Shown here in pieces: positions 24,802-33,689 of a DNA stretch of 64,000 nt. Location: contig NZ_JAGRPM010000057.1 of assembly GCF_019449565.1 (NCBI RefSeq), positions 1 through 64,000 of the forward strand. Direction: 5' to 3'. The notes beneath the pieces are model-generated. The model was not told the origin of the DNA. It ran no database searches and was given only the letters and a program-made list of their open reading frames with translations. The stretch comes from Rhodoblastus sp. (GTDB lineage: Bacteria > Pseudomonadota > Alphaproteobacteria > Rhizobiales > Beijerinckiaceae). The position numbers and the translations under genes are program-made. Each line of letters begins with the position of its first letter. The first letter of the stretch is position 1.

Positions 24802-24880
24802 CAGACGGCAAAGCGCCGTCTGCCCGAATCCAAAAGCGCCGCTGCGCGAATCCAAAAAACGCCGTTGCACGAATCAAAGG
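24802..24880. repeat. Hairpin plus three ~22-bp direct repeats
   Basis: A perfect hairpin (CAGACGGC 24802-24809, GCCGTCTG 24815-24822) overlaps the first of three degenerate units. These run GCGCCGTCTGCCCGAATCCA, GCGCCGCTGCGCGAATCCA and ACGCCGTTGCACGAATCAA. The stretch ends 9 bp before the next gene. Function unknown. Confidence 0.6.
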
Positions 24881-24889
24881 CTCGCATCG

Positions 24890-25894
24890 ATGACCGACAT
24901 TCAGCCCCAGGATCGCATCGTCACCGTCTTCGGCGGCTCCGGCTTCATCGGCCGCCATCTGGTCCGTTCGCTTGCCCGCGATGGCTGGCGCATCCGCGTC
25001 GCGACGCGGCGGCCCGATCTCGCCTTCCATCTTCAGCCGCTCGGCCGCGTCGGCCAGATCAACGCCGTTCAGGCCAATATCCGCTATCCGGACTCGCTCG
25101 CCGCCGCCCTGCGCGGCGCCGAGGCGGCGGTCAATCTCGTCGGCATTCTCGCGCCCTGGGGCAAGCAGACCTTCGACGGCGTCCAGGCCGAAGGCGCCGC
25201 GGCCGTCGCCAAGGCGGCGCAGGCGGCCGGGATTTCCAATTTCGTGCATGTTTCGGCCATCGGCGCCGATCCCAACTCGCCCTCGGCCTATGCGCGCACC
25301 AAGGCCGCCGGCGAAGCGGCGGTTCTGGCCGCCTTGCCTTCGGCCAAAATCCTGCGCCCCTCGGTGGTGTTCGGACCGGAGGACCAGTTCTTCAACCGTT
25401 TCGCGGCCATGGCCCGCTTCCTCCCCGCCCTGCCGCTGATCGGCGGCGGCGTGACGAAATTGCAGCCGGTCTATGTCGGCGACGTCGCCAAGGCCGGCGC
25501 CCGCCTGCTGGGCGGTCAAGGCAAGGATGGCGCGGTCTATGAACTTGGCGGACCGGAAGTGAAGTCAATGCGCGAAGTGCTGGAATATACTCTGGCGACG
25601 ATCCACCGCCGCCGCCTGCTCGCGCCGCTGCCCTTCGGCCCGGCCGCCGCGCTCGGCTCCGTGACCGAGACGCTCAACAAATTGCTGCTCGGCCTCCTGC
25701 CGGCCGAATTCGTCTTCACCGCCGACCAGGTCGAACTGCTCAAACGCGACAATGTCGTTTCGGAACAGGCCAGCGTCGAGGGCCGCACCCTCGCCGGCCT
25801 CGGCATCGCGCCGGAATCGATCGAGGCCATCGTCCCGACCTATCTCTACCGCTTCCGCAAGACCGGCCAATACGCCGACCAGCGCGCGGTTTAA
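24890..25894 (+). CDS. NDUFA9-like NAD(P)-binding SDR protein
   Basis: A 334-aa extended short-chain dehydrogenase-like protein. The Rossmann motif GGSGFIGRHLVRSLA is at the N-terminus, with VNLVGIL and SAIGADPNSPSAYARTKAAGE following. Alphaproteobacterial proteins of this group resemble the NDUFA9 accessory subunit of mitochondrial complex I; their bacterial role is unsettled. The ATG at 24890 is chosen because it starts the conserved fold; upstream sequence is repetitive non-coding DNA. Confidence 0.82.
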   Translation: MTDIQPQDRIVTVFGGSGFIGRHLVRSLARDGWRIRVATRRPDLAFHLQPLGRVGQINAVQANIRYPDSLAAALRGAEAAVNLVGILAPWGKQTFDGVQAEGAAAVAKAAQAAGISNFVHVSAIGADPNSPSAYARTKAAGEAAVLAALPSAKILRPSVVFGPEDQFFNRFAAMARFLPALPLIGGGVTKLQPVYVGDVAKAGARLLGGQGKDGAVYELGGPEVKSMREVLEYTLATIHRRRLLAPLPFGPAAALGSVTETLNKLLLGLLPAEFVFTADQVELLKRDNVVSEQASVEGRTLAGLGIAPESIEAIVPTYLYRFRKTGQYADQRAV

Positions 25895-25898
25895 GGCC

Positions 25899-26597
25899 TT
25901 AGCGCTGGTAAGGCGCCGGCTGCGGCTCCGTCAGCCTTTTGTGGAGCCGCGCCATCAGGCCGATTCCGAACAGAGGCGTCAGCAGGTTCAGCACCGGCGT
26001 GGCGACGAAGAGCGAAATCAGCAGCCCCGCCGCGAAGATCGTTAGCCTATGGCGGCGGCGCAGGGCGCGCGCTTCCTCCGGCGGGCGATAACGCATCACC
26101 GCCAGTTCGAAATATTCGCGGCTGAACAGATAGGCGTTGGCCACGAAAAAGATGAGTGCGTTGACGCCCGGGATCAGCCACAGGGCGAAGGCGATGAGAT
26201 TGACCGCCAGCGCCACGCCGGAAAATTTCAGCGCCAGCCACAACGAAGTGAGCGCGGGCGCGGCGCGGCCTTGCCGGTCGGGCGGATAGATCCTCGCCTC
26301 GACGTGCTCGGCCAGCTCGTCGAGGAAGAAGCCCGCCACCAGCATGGCCACGGGCGCGATCAGGAAGATCAGCGCGACAAACAGACCCAGCGCCGCCGCG
26401 ACCTCGACGAAGGTCTTGAGCCAGGGCGCCCCGGCAAACCAGGATTCTCCGCTGGTCGTGAGCCAGACGGCCCCGCGCTCCAGCGCTAGCCACAGCCCGG
26501 CCAACAGGGCCAGGGTCAGGCCGAGCGACTTCCAAAGCACCGCGCGGAACGGTGGCGTGAACATATCGCGAAGGCTGGCGACGGCGTCATCGATCAT
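25899..26597 (-). CDS. CysZ/EI24-like membrane protein
   Basis: A 232-aa inner-membrane protein with about four hydrophobic segments (near residues 22-42, 66-92, 125-155 and 185-212). It belongs to the EI24/CysZ family, whose best-known member is the sulfate transporter CysZ. No sulfur genes are nearby, so the substrate is uncertain. It is convergent with the NDUFA9-like gene, their stops 4 bp apart. Confidence 0.72.
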   Translation of the reverse strand: MIDDAVASLRDMFTPPFRAVLWKSLGLTLALLAGLWLALERGAVWLTTSGESWFAGAPWLKTFVEVAAALGLFVALIFLIAPVAMLVAGFFLDELAEHVEARIYPPDRQGRAAPALTSLWLALKFSGVALAVNLIAFALWLIPGVNALIFFVANAYLFSREYFELAVMRYRPPEEARALRRRHRLTIFAAGLLISLFVATPVLNLLTPLFGIGLMARLHKRLTEPQPAPYQR

Positions 26598-26682
26598 GGC
26601 GGCGGCTCAGTTCTGGACGAAGGCGCGCGACAGACGAAGCTTATGGCGCGCATGAGGTGCGATTGCAGCGCCGGCGCGGCGG

Positions 26683-27150
26683 TCAGGCCGCGTCGGAGGA
26701 CGGCGCGGCTTGCGTCAATATGGCGTAGATCGCAGGCGCCTCGCGGGTCGCCCGAATCTTGGCCAGCGTCGCCGGATTTCTGAGCAAGCGCGCGATGACG
26801 GCGAGCGCCTTCAGGTGATCGGCTCCGGCATTCTCGGGCGCGATCAGGCCAAACAGCAGGTCGACGGGCTGGCCGTCGAGCGATTCGAAGTCGATTCCGC
26901 GCTCCAGCCGAGCAAAAATGCCAAATATCCGTGGGACATTCAGCAATTTTCCATGCGGAATGGCGATCCCATCGCCAAGACCGGTGGAATTGAGCTTTTC
27001 CCGCTGCATCCAGGCTTCGAAAATCTCACGGGCCGGAAGTCCGGAGACTTCCGCCGCCTTTTCGCTCAATTCCTGCAACGCCTGCTTTTTGCCATTCACC
27101 CGGAGGGAAGGCAAAATCGCCTCAGGGACCAGAAGATTTTCAAGCGGCAT
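26683..27150 (-). CDS. ptsN: PtsN, nitrogen-PTS EIIA protein
   Basis: A 155-aa EIIA-Ntr protein. The phosphorylated His is residue 66 in GDGIAIPHGK, and the family block IFGIFARLERGIDFESLDGQPVDLLF is cut by no gaps. It is the final phospho-acceptor of the nitrogen phosphotransferase chain, which regulates potassium transport, carbon storage and stress responses. Its position downstream of rpoN and hpf is conserved in Proteobacteria, although here a 210-bp repeat-bearing gap separates it from hpf. Confidence 0.93.
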   Translation of the reverse strand: MPLENLLVPEAILPSLRVNGKKQALQELSEKAAEVSGLPAREIFEAWMQREKLNSTGLGDGIAIPHGKLLNVPRIFGIFARLERGIDFESLDGQPVDLLFGLIAPENAGADHLKALAVIARLLRNPATLAKIRATREAPAIYAILTQAAPSSDAA

Positions 27151-27199
27151 GAAGATCGTTTTCCGTCAAGGCGCCGACAGCAGGACCCGCAATCGCAAG

Positions 27200-27270
27200 A
27201 CGCGCCCAAGCGCCCCTCGAAAAACGCGCCCAGGCGCACTTCAAGAGACGCGCGCAGGCGTCCTTCAAGG
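27200..27270. repeat. Three 24-bp direct repeats between hpf and ptsN
   Basis: Units start at 27200, 27224 and 27248, built on ACGCGCCCAGGCGCACTTCAA with a few changes each. The third has 23 bp. The stretch continues with related GCGC-rich sequence to 27345. No coding potential is evident. Confidence 0.65.
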
Positions 27271-27360
27271 CGTCGCTAAACGCGCGCGGCCCACCCACCG
27301 GGGTTCGCGCAAGCCCGAAAAAAGGCGCTCGCGCGAACTCAAGCAAAAAATGAGCCGCTA

Positions 27361-27951
27361 TCACGCGGCGCCTTTATCGCCGACGGTCGGATCGACCCAG
27401 CCGATATTGCCGTCGAGCCGGCGATAGATCACGTTCACGCGGCCATTGGTCGCGTGACGGAAGACGAGGACCGGCGCGCCGGTCAGATCCAGTTCCAGCA
27501 CGGCGGCCGAAACGGAGAATTCCTGAAGGAACTTTTCAGATTCGGCGATCACGGCAGGCTTGAAATCATGTTCGGCCGGGGCCTCGGCGGCCTCGTCGAG
27601 CGCGCCGATAACCGTATAGCGAATGGGCTCGCCGGCCGGGCCGGCCTCGCGCGCGGCGCCACGGTCCTTCAGCTTGCGCTTGTATCGGCGCAGTCGGCTT
27701 TCGATGCGTGCGGCGGTCTGGTCGAAGCTGGCGTAAACTTCCTGCGCGCGGCCTTCGGCTTGGAGCGTGACGCCGGAGGTCAGGTGAAGCGTGCAATCGG
27801 TGCGATAGCCGGAGCCTTCGGGCTCGATCGTGACGTGGCCGGTGACGGAGCCGTCGAAATATTTACCGGTCGCCGCGTTGAGCCGATCGGAGACATGGTT
27901 GCGCAGAGCCTCGCCGATATTGATGTTCTTGCCAGAGATCCGCAGGGGCAT
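27361..27951 (-). CDS. hpf: Long-form ribosome hibernation promoting factor
   Basis: A 196-aa protein with the N-terminal S30AE/HPF domain (MPLRISGKNINIGEALRNHV to about residue 105), a charged linker and a C-terminal dimerisation domain ending NVIYRRLDGNIGWVDPTVG. The long form alone makes 100S ribosome dimers in stationary phase. I chose the ATG at 27951 at the start of the conserved domain. It lies downstream of rpoN in the usual order. Confidence 0.94.
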   Translation of the reverse strand: MPLRISGKNINIGEALRNHVSDRLNAATGKYFDGSVTGHVTIEPEGSGYRTDCTLHLTSGVTLQAEGRAQEVYASFDQTAARIESRLRRYKRKLKDRGAAREAGPAGEPIRYTVIGALDEAAEAPAEHDFKPAVIAESEKFLQEFSVSAAVLELDLTGAPVLVFRHATNGRVNVIYRRLDGNIGWVDPTVGDKGAA

Positions 27952-28196
27952 CGGGTCGTTCCGTTTCTTGGTTTCAAGCCGCTCTTGTTCCAGGCCACTG
28001 TTCTTGGCGCCGTCAGGAGCATTCCCTCGGCTCCCTGCGGCGGGGCTCGAAGCGCCGCCGCGCGAAATTCCGGGCCAGGCCAAAGCGTTCATTCAAGGGT
28101 TAGAAGCCTCCGCGACTGAAGTCAATGCCGCACCCGACGCCCCCAAACGACGGAGCGTCGCTGCTTCGGCGCCGCCCTCGCCGGGAGGTTCGCGCG

Positions 28197-29759
28197 TCAG
28201 AACGAAGCGGCGCTCTGCTTCTCGCGCCGGCGCTCGACAGAAGACGGAATTCTCAGGCTTTCGCGATATTTGGCGACCGTGCGACGGGCGATATCGATGT
28301 TTTGCGCCTTGAGGCGTTCGACGATGGCGTCGTCCGAAAGGATGGCCTCCGGCTCCTCCGCGTCGATCATCTGCTTGATCTTGAAGCGCACCGCCTCGGC
28401 CGAATGGGCGTCGCCGCCGCCATGGGCCGCAATCGACGCGGTGAAGAAATATTTCAGCTCGAACAGGCCGCGCGGCGTCGCCATATATTTGTTGGACGTG
28501 ACGCGCGAAACGGTCGATTCGTGCAGGCCGACGGCGTCGGCGATGTTCTTCAGATTGAGCGGGCGCAAGTGCTCGACGCCCAGGGCCAGAAAAGCATCCT
28601 GCCGGCGCACGATCTCGGTGGAGACCTTGAGGATGGTGCGGGCGCGCTGCTCGAGGCTCTTGGTCAGCCAATTGGCGGTTTGGAGACATTGCGACAGGAA
28701 GTTCCTGTCCTCGTCCGCGCCGCCCTTGCGCGAAACGGTGGCGGCATAGGTCTGGTTGACGAGAACGCGCGGCAGGGACTCCGAATTCAGCTCGATCAGC
28801 CAGGAGCCGTCGCGCGCCGCGCGCACGATCACGTCCGGCGCAACCGGCTGGACCGGCGCGCCGCCAAAGGCGCGGCCGGGCTTGGGATCGAGCCGGCGGA
28901 TTTCCGCCAGCATGTCCCGCAGGTCCTCGTCGTCCACGCCGCAAATCTTGCGCAAGGCGGCGAAATCGCGCCGCGCCACCAGCGGCAGATTGGCGACCAT
29001 GGCCTGCATAGCCGGATCGAAGCGGTCCAGCTCGCGCAATTGCAGCGCGATACATTCGGCGAGGTCGCGCGCGCCGATGCCCGTCGGCTCGAAAGTCTGG
29101 ACGAGCGAGATGACCTTTTCGACGCGCTCCAGCGACGCTCCGAGACGATCGGCGATCTCCTCCGCGCTCTCGCGCAGATAGCCGGCTTCGTCAATGGCGT
29201 CGATGATACCCGTTCCGATCATGCGCTCGACGGGATCGTCCGTCGCAAGCGCCAGCTGCTGGCCCAGAAAGTCTGAAAGCGTGGTCTGGCCCGCGACATA
29301 GGCCTCGATATTCGACGCCTCGCCGCCCGCCTCGCCGCCGCCCACGCCGGACCAGGCCGAATCGGACAGGCCCATGGCTTCGAGCTTGTTCTGCTCCACC
29401 GCCGGGCTGAGGTCGCGGTCGGCGTCGAAGGCGTTTTCGACATCCGTGCCGAGGCTTTCCGCAAGGCCCTCGGAAGACACGGCAAGTTGGGGAGAACTCC
29501 AGTCGGTCTCGGCGGGATCGCCGGAAAAGGCCGTGGTTTCATCGCCGGGCTGCGCGGCGGCGACGGCGTCGATTCCCGTGGGCGTCGGGTCCGGACCATC
29601 CTCGGAGCGCTCCAGCAGCGGATTGCGCTCCAGCTCTTCCTCGACGAAGGCCGCCAGTTCGACGCTGGAATATTGCAAGAGCTTGATCGCCTGCAGCAGT
29701 TGCGGCGTCATGACCAGGGACTGGCCCTGTCGAAGCAACATTTTGGCGGATAGAGCCAT
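28197..29759 (-). CDS. rpoN: RNA polymerase sigma-54 factor
   Basis: A 520-aa sigma-54. Region I is Gln/Leu-rich (LRQGQSLVMTPQLLQAIKLLQ). An acidic Pro/Asp linker, the core-binding domain, a helix-turn-helix (LHESTVSRVTSNKYM) and the C-terminal RpoN box (ARRTVAKYRE) follow. It directs transcription needing enhancer-binding activators (nitrogen, flagella, carbon). The ATG at 29759 is fixed by the family start MALSAKMLLRQG; a longer frame upstream is not conserved-looking. It lies after lptB in the same direction. Confidence 0.96.
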   Translation of the reverse strand: MALSAKMLLRQGQSLVMTPQLLQAIKLLQYSSVELAAFVEEELERNPLLERSEDGPDPTPTGIDAVAAAQPGDETTAFSGDPAETDWSSPQLAVSSEGLAESLGTDVENAFDADRDLSPAVEQNKLEAMGLSDSAWSGVGGGEAGGEASNIEAYVAGQTTLSDFLGQQLALATDDPVERMIGTGIIDAIDEAGYLRESAEEIADRLGASLERVEKVISLVQTFEPTGIGARDLAECIALQLRELDRFDPAMQAMVANLPLVARRDFAALRKICGVDDEDLRDMLAEIRRLDPKPGRAFGGAPVQPVAPDVIVRAARDGSWLIELNSESLPRVLVNQTYAATVSRKGGADEDRNFLSQCLQTANWLTKSLEQRARTILKVSTEIVRRQDAFLALGVEHLRPLNLKNIADAVGLHESTVSRVTSNKYMATPRGLFELKYFFTASIAAHGGGDAHSAEAVRFKIKQMIDAEEPEAILSDDAIVERLKAQNIDIARRTVAKYRESLRIPSSVERRREKQSAASF

Positions 29760-29970
29760 TCGCAACTCACATACCGGAAAAGGCCGGGCCATCGGCCCTG
29801 CGCTTACACGGACCCGCTCGGCCCGTTTTTTGCATACACCTTTTTTTAGACGTCGGCCACGAAAAAAGACGTCGCGAACCAAACGAAAATCGCCCCGATC
29901 CTGCTGAGCAGAGCCTTGTTTCAGCACAAAACTTCTTTGTCCGCGCATTCACGCTCGGCGAGCGTTTGCG

Positions 29971-30738
29971 TTACATCCGGAAGTCTTCGCCGAGATAGAA
30001 GCGCCGCACGTCCGGATTGGCGACGATCGCGTCCGGCTCGCCCTCGGTCAGCACATGGCCGGAATGGATGATATAGGCCCGGTCAATCAGGCCCAGCGTC
30101 TCGCGGACATTGTGGTCCGTTATGAGCACGCCGATGCCGCGCCGTTTCAGATGCTGCACAAGATCCTGAATGTCGCCGACCGCGATCGGGTCGATGCCGG
30201 CGAAAGGCTCGTCGAGCAGCATGAAGGACGGATTGCTGGCCAGCGAGCGGGCGATCTCGCAGCGGCGGCGCTCGCCGCCCGAAAGAGCGATGGAGGGCGA
30301 CTTGCGCAGGCGCTTGATGTCGAATTCCTCCAGCAGGGATTCAAGTTGCTGGGAGCGGCGGTCGCGGTCCGGTTCGGCGATCTCCAGCACGGCGCGAATA
30401 TTGTCCTCGACGCTCAGGCCGCGAAAGATCGACGCTTCCTGCGGCAGATAGCCGATGCCGAGCCGGGCGCGGCGATACATGGGCAGGCCGGTGACGTCGT
30501 GGCCGTCGAGTTCAATCATGCCCTTGTCGGGTTTGATGAGCCCGGTGATCATATAGAAGACCGTGGTCTTGCCGGCGCCGTTCGGCCCGAGCAGGCCGAC
30601 AGCCTCGCCGCGCCGGACGTTCAGGCTCACATCCTCGACGACCCGGCGGGCCTTGTAGCTTTTTCCCAGATGATGGACGTAGAGCATGGTCAGGCCGATC
30701 GGTCGGTCGTCGGCGCCCTCAAGGCGCGCGCATTGCAT
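29971..30738 (-). CDS. lptB: LptB, ATPase of lipopolysaccharide export
   Basis: A 255-aa ABC ATPase. It has Walker A GPNGAGKTT, the Q-loop YLPQEASIFRGLSVEDN, the signature LSGGERRR, Walker B FMLLDEPFAGID and the switch His in TDHNVRETL. LptB powers LptFG and, through LptC and LptA, moves LPS to the outer membrane. It directly follows lptA. The start may be the ATG at 30738 or that at 30687; neither has a strong ribosome site. Confidence 0.95.
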   Translation of the reverse strand: MQCARLEGADDRPIGLTMLYVHHLGKSYKARRVVEDVSLNVRRGEAVGLLGPNGAGKTTVFYMITGLIKPDKGMIELDGHDVTGLPMYRRARLGIGYLPQEASIFRGLSVEDNIRAVLEIAEPDRDRRSQQLESLLEEFDIKRLRKSPSIALSGGERRRCEIARSLASNPSFMLLDEPFAGIDPIAVGDIQDLVQHLKRRGIGVLITDHNVRETLGLIDRAYIIHSGHVLTEGEPDAIVANPDVRRFYLGEDFRM

Positions 30739-30756
30739 CGAGGCGGGCGTGTCGCG

Positions 30757-31479
30757 TCAGGGCGTCGTATTTCTGAGCGCAGGCGGCGCAGCGGGCTTGG
30801 GGGCGGCAGGCTTGGGGGCAGCGGGTTTCGGTGCGGGCGTTGCGCCCGGTTTGGCGTCCTCGCCGGGCACGATCAGGGTGTGAACGCGGCCCTTGGAGGT
30901 GACGATCGCCTGGCCTGTGGACAGGTCATAGGTCAGCTGGTCGCCGCGCGTGACATTTTCGCCCTGCGACAGCGCAACATTGCCGATGAGCATGAATTTG
31001 TTCTGCGGCTTGTCATAGACCAGCGCGTCGCCGGTGCCGATCTGATCCTTGTTGGTGATCGAGATCGGCCCCTTGCCCTCCATGCGGCGCAGGCCGGAAT
31101 TGGCGCCGCCCGGGCCCTCCTTGGCGGCCGGAGCTGTTCCGGAGGCGCCCGCCGTCGGCTTGCGATCGAAATAGATGGTGAGGACGGAGGCGTTGAGGCG
31201 TGTCTCGCCCTGAACAGCGACGACATTGCCGGTATAGACCGCCTTCTGCTCCTTGTCGAAATAATCGAGCTTGTTGGCCGAGACATTGATCGGCTCGCGG
31301 CTGCCGCCGCCCGGCAGCAGCGCCGCGCCCGGAGCCGCAGCGGCGGGCGCCGGGCTGGCCGGAGCGCCGGCGGGCGCCGGCGGCGCCGCGAGGACGGGCC
31401 AGGCGAACAAGACGGGCGTCGCGGACAAGGCGAGCGCCAGGGTGAGAGCTTGCGCCCGCGAGGAGATTCCGCGAATCAT
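30757..31479 (-). CDS. lptA: LptA, periplasmic LPS bridge protein
   Basis: A 240-aa OstA-like protein. A signal peptide (from MIRGISSRAQALTLALALSA) precedes an Ala/Pro-rich spacer, the LptA beta-jellyroll (INVSANKLDYFDKEQKAVY onward) and a C-terminal tail of APKPA repeats before ALRNTTP. LptA units stack to bridge LptC and LptD. The Ala/Pro segments and the insert near GASGTAPAAKEGPGG make it longer than the enterobacterial protein. lptC upstream ends 3 nt before this start. Confidence 0.9.
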   Translation of the reverse strand: MIRGISSRAQALTLALALSATPVLFAWPVLAAPPAPAGAPASPAPAAAAPGAALLPGGGSREPINVSANKLDYFDKEQKAVYTGNVVAVQGETRLNASVLTIYFDRKPTAGASGTAPAAKEGPGGANSGLRRMEGKGPISITNKDQIGTGDALVYDKPQNKFMLIGNVALSQGENVTRGDQLTYDLSTGQAIVTSKGRVHTLIVPGEDAKPGATPAPKPAAPKPAAPKPAAPPALRNTTP

Positions 31480-31481
31480 GG

Positions 31482-32213
31482 TCAGCGTTCCTTCTGGCCG
31501 GGCGCGGCCGGGGCATCCTCGGGCGGCTGGACGAATTGCGACCGCACATTGCCCTCGAAGGTGACCTCCACGCCATTCTCCGTCGAGGACAAAGCGTCTG
31601 ACTCGATCCATCCGCTGGCGAAATCCAGCCGCACCGGCTCATTCGAGCCGAAGATATTGGTCTTGAAATTCATGGTCGCGCTGCGCATCGCAAGATCGAA
31701 ATTGACGCCTTTGATATGGACATTGCCGGCGAGGTCAAGCACCTGCGTATTGGAATCATAGGCTCCCGTTTCGCCGGTGATCAGCGTGTCGCCATCGTCG
31801 GCCATTCGAAGCTTGGCGACCAGCTTGGTCAGCAGAGTGCGGGAGGGATCTTTCGGATTCTGGACGCCTGTCTCGGCGCTCACATCATAGGGCTTGCCGT
31901 CGCGGCGGACGCCAGTCAGGCGCGGGCGCTCCATGGTGATCTTGTCGCCGCTGATTCCGAATCGTTCGAGCGAGAAATGCACGTCGCCGATATCCCGGGC
32001 GCCGAAATAGGAATAGCCGAGCACGCCGATGATCGCCGCCGCTGCGCCAAGCAGGATCGCGCGCCGGAGCCATTTGACGCGGGCGCTGTGCCGCGACGCC
32101 GACCGGAAGGCGCGGGCGCGGATGGGATTGGCGGCGGGGAAGCCGTCGCTGGTCTGTCTTGGTCCCTCGCTCGGCATGGTTCCGCCCCGGGCCGCGGCGC
32201 CCCCTGAAATCAT
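31482..32213 (-). CDS. lptC: LptC, inner-membrane LPS export protein
   Basis: A 243-aa protein with a single membrane anchor (about residues 50-68, LLGAAAAIIGVLGYSYF) and a periplasmic jellyroll with TGETGAYDSNTQVLDLAGNV. LptC receives LPS from LptBFG and passes it to LptA. The N-terminal cytoplasmic part is longer than usual, and the ATG at 32177 (MPSEGPRQ) is an alternative start. It is first in the lptC-lptA-lptB-rpoN group. Confidence 0.88.
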   Translation of the reverse strand: MISGGAAARGGTMPSEGPRQTSDGFPAANPIRARAFRSASRHSARVKWLRRAILLGAAAAIIGVLGYSYFGARDIGDVHFSLERFGISGDKITMERPRLTGVRRDGKPYDVSAETGVQNPKDPSRTLLTKLVAKLRMADDGDTLITGETGAYDSNTQVLDLAGNVHIKGVNFDLAMRSATMNFKTNIFGSNEPVRLDFASGWIESDALSSTENGVEVTFEGNVRSQFVQPPEDAPAAPGQKER

Positions 32214-32393
32214 CGACGCGTCCTTCCGCCCGATGTGCGGCGCCGCCGGTTAAGAAGCTTCGAACAAACGCGATCTGACTGCAAAACGCCGCTCCGATTC
32301 ATGACGCCCGCGCGTCAGTAAGCCGGCCGCGAGGCGAAATAATGTCCTCGAAACCATCATCCTTCGGCGCGCCGCCGCCCGACGCGGCAAAGC

Positions 32394-33008
32394 TTAACTA
32401 TGCGCGAAAATATCCGTTTCCGGCCAGCCCAGCAAATCCAGTTCCGCACGGGTGGGAAGAAAATCGAAACAGGCCTGCGCGATCTCGGTCCGGCCCTCCC
32501 GGGCGAGCAGCAGGTCGAGCTTGGCGCGCAACGCGTGCAGATGCAGGACGTCGGAGGCCGCATAGCCGAGTTGGGCCTCGCTGAGCCGCTCCGCGCCCCA
32601 GTCCGAGGTCTGCTGCTGTTTGGAAATCTCCACGCCGAGCAATTCGCGCAAGAGATCCTTCAGCCCATGGCGGTCAGTATAGGTGCGGATCAGCCGCGAG
32701 GCGATCTTGGTGCAATAGACCGGCGTGACGCGCATGCCAAAGGTCTTTTGCAGGATTGCAAGATCGAACCGGGCGAAATGGAACAGCTTGGCGACCGCCG
32801 GATCCGTGAGCAGACGGACGAGATTGGGCGCGGCGGTCTGGCCCTTGGCGATCTGGACGAGATCTGCCTCGCCGTCGCCGCGCGAGAGCTGCACGAGGCA
32901 AAGGCGGTCGCGATGCGGATTGAGGCCGAGCGTCTCGGTGTCAATGGCGATGCTGGCGCCGGGCAGATAATCGTCGGGCAGGTCGCCCTGATGCAAGCGA
33001 ATGGTCAT
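32394..33008 (-). CDS. Ribonuclease D-type 3'-5' exonuclease
   Basis: A 204-aa DEDDy exonuclease. The catalytic acids lie in AIDTETLGL, HFARFDLAIL and the late motif near YAASDVLHLH. It lacks the HRDC domains of full-length RNase D, as is usual for the short alphaproteobacterial form. It probably trims tRNA or other RNA 3' ends. The ATG at 33008 starts the family sequence MTIRLHQGDLPDDYL. It lies 180 bp upstream of lptC in the same direction. Confidence 0.88.
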   Translation of the reverse strand: MTIRLHQGDLPDDYLPGASIAIDTETLGLNPHRDRLCLVQLSRGDGEADLVQIAKGQTAAPNLVRLLTDPAVAKLFHFARFDLAILQKTFGMRVTPVYCTKIASRLIRTYTDRHGLKDLLRELLGVEISKQQQTSDWGAERLSEAQLGYAASDVLHLHALRAKLDLLLAREGRTEIAQACFDFLPTRAELDLLGWPETDIFAHS

Positions 33009-33115
33009 TCTGTCTCTCGTCCGGCCGCCCGCGTCACAGGGATCGCGCAGCGCCGAAGCCCTAGCATCGCCGCCAGCCAGCGGCAAGCGGCCGGGCCGCT
33101 GGGACGAAAGGCGCG

Positions 33116-33538
33116 TCAGTCCTCGGACGGCCTGCCCCGGAAGCTTTTGACCGCGCCGCGCTGCTTCTTGCCCTCCAGCCGCCGTTTCTTGGAGGCGAGC
33201 GTCGGCCGCGTCGGGCGGCGCGGCGGGGGCGGCGGCAACGCCGCCTCGCGGATCAGGGCGACCAGCCGCTCAAGCGCGTCGGCGCGGTTGCGCGGCTGGG
33301 TGCGGAATCTTTGCGCATTGATGATCAGGTCGCCATTCAGGGCCAGGCGGCTCCCGGCGAGAATGATCAGCCTTGCGCGCACGGCCTCGGGTAGATTGGG
33401 CGATTCGAACAGGTTGAACCGCAACTGCACGGCGGATTCGACCTTCTGCACGTTCTGGCCGCCCGGACCCGACGCGCGCATGAAATCCTCATGCAATTCC
33501 GACTCGTCGATCGAGATCGACCGCGTGATCCGTATCAT
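33116..33538 (-). CDS. arfB: ArfB, ribosome-rescue peptidyl-tRNA hydrolase
   Basis: A 140-aa protein with the release-factor GGQ motif (RASGPGGQNVQKVES) and a basic C-terminal tail (RPTLASKKRRLEGKKQRG) that enters the empty mRNA channel. ArfB frees ribosomes stalled on broken mRNAs by hydrolysing the peptidyl-tRNA. The ATG at 33538 is fixed by the family start MIRITRSISIDE. It is divergent from the O-antigen ligase-like gene. Confidence 0.92.
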   Translation of the reverse strand: MIRITRSISIDESELHEDFMRASGPGGQNVQKVESAVQLRFNLFESPNLPEAVRARLIILAGSRLALNGDLIINAQRFRTQPRNRADALERLVALIREAALPPPPPRRPTRPTLASKKRRLEGKKQRGAVKSFRGRPSED

Positions 33539-33689
33539 TTGCCGCCCGCCAAAAGCGTCCTGATCAGGCTGAACTGGAGAATCGCTCGTCACTGTTGCGA
33601 ATTGCTCACAGCCCCGCCGCCCCGCATTGTCTAGAATATGTCTTCCGGACGACGCCGAAGCCTCTTTCTCATAACGAATCGCTTGCGTA

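Noticed and set aside
24802..24880. The repeats before the NDUFA9-like gene as an insertion-sequence end
   Set aside because: Units are short and degenerate, with no transposase or target duplication nearby.
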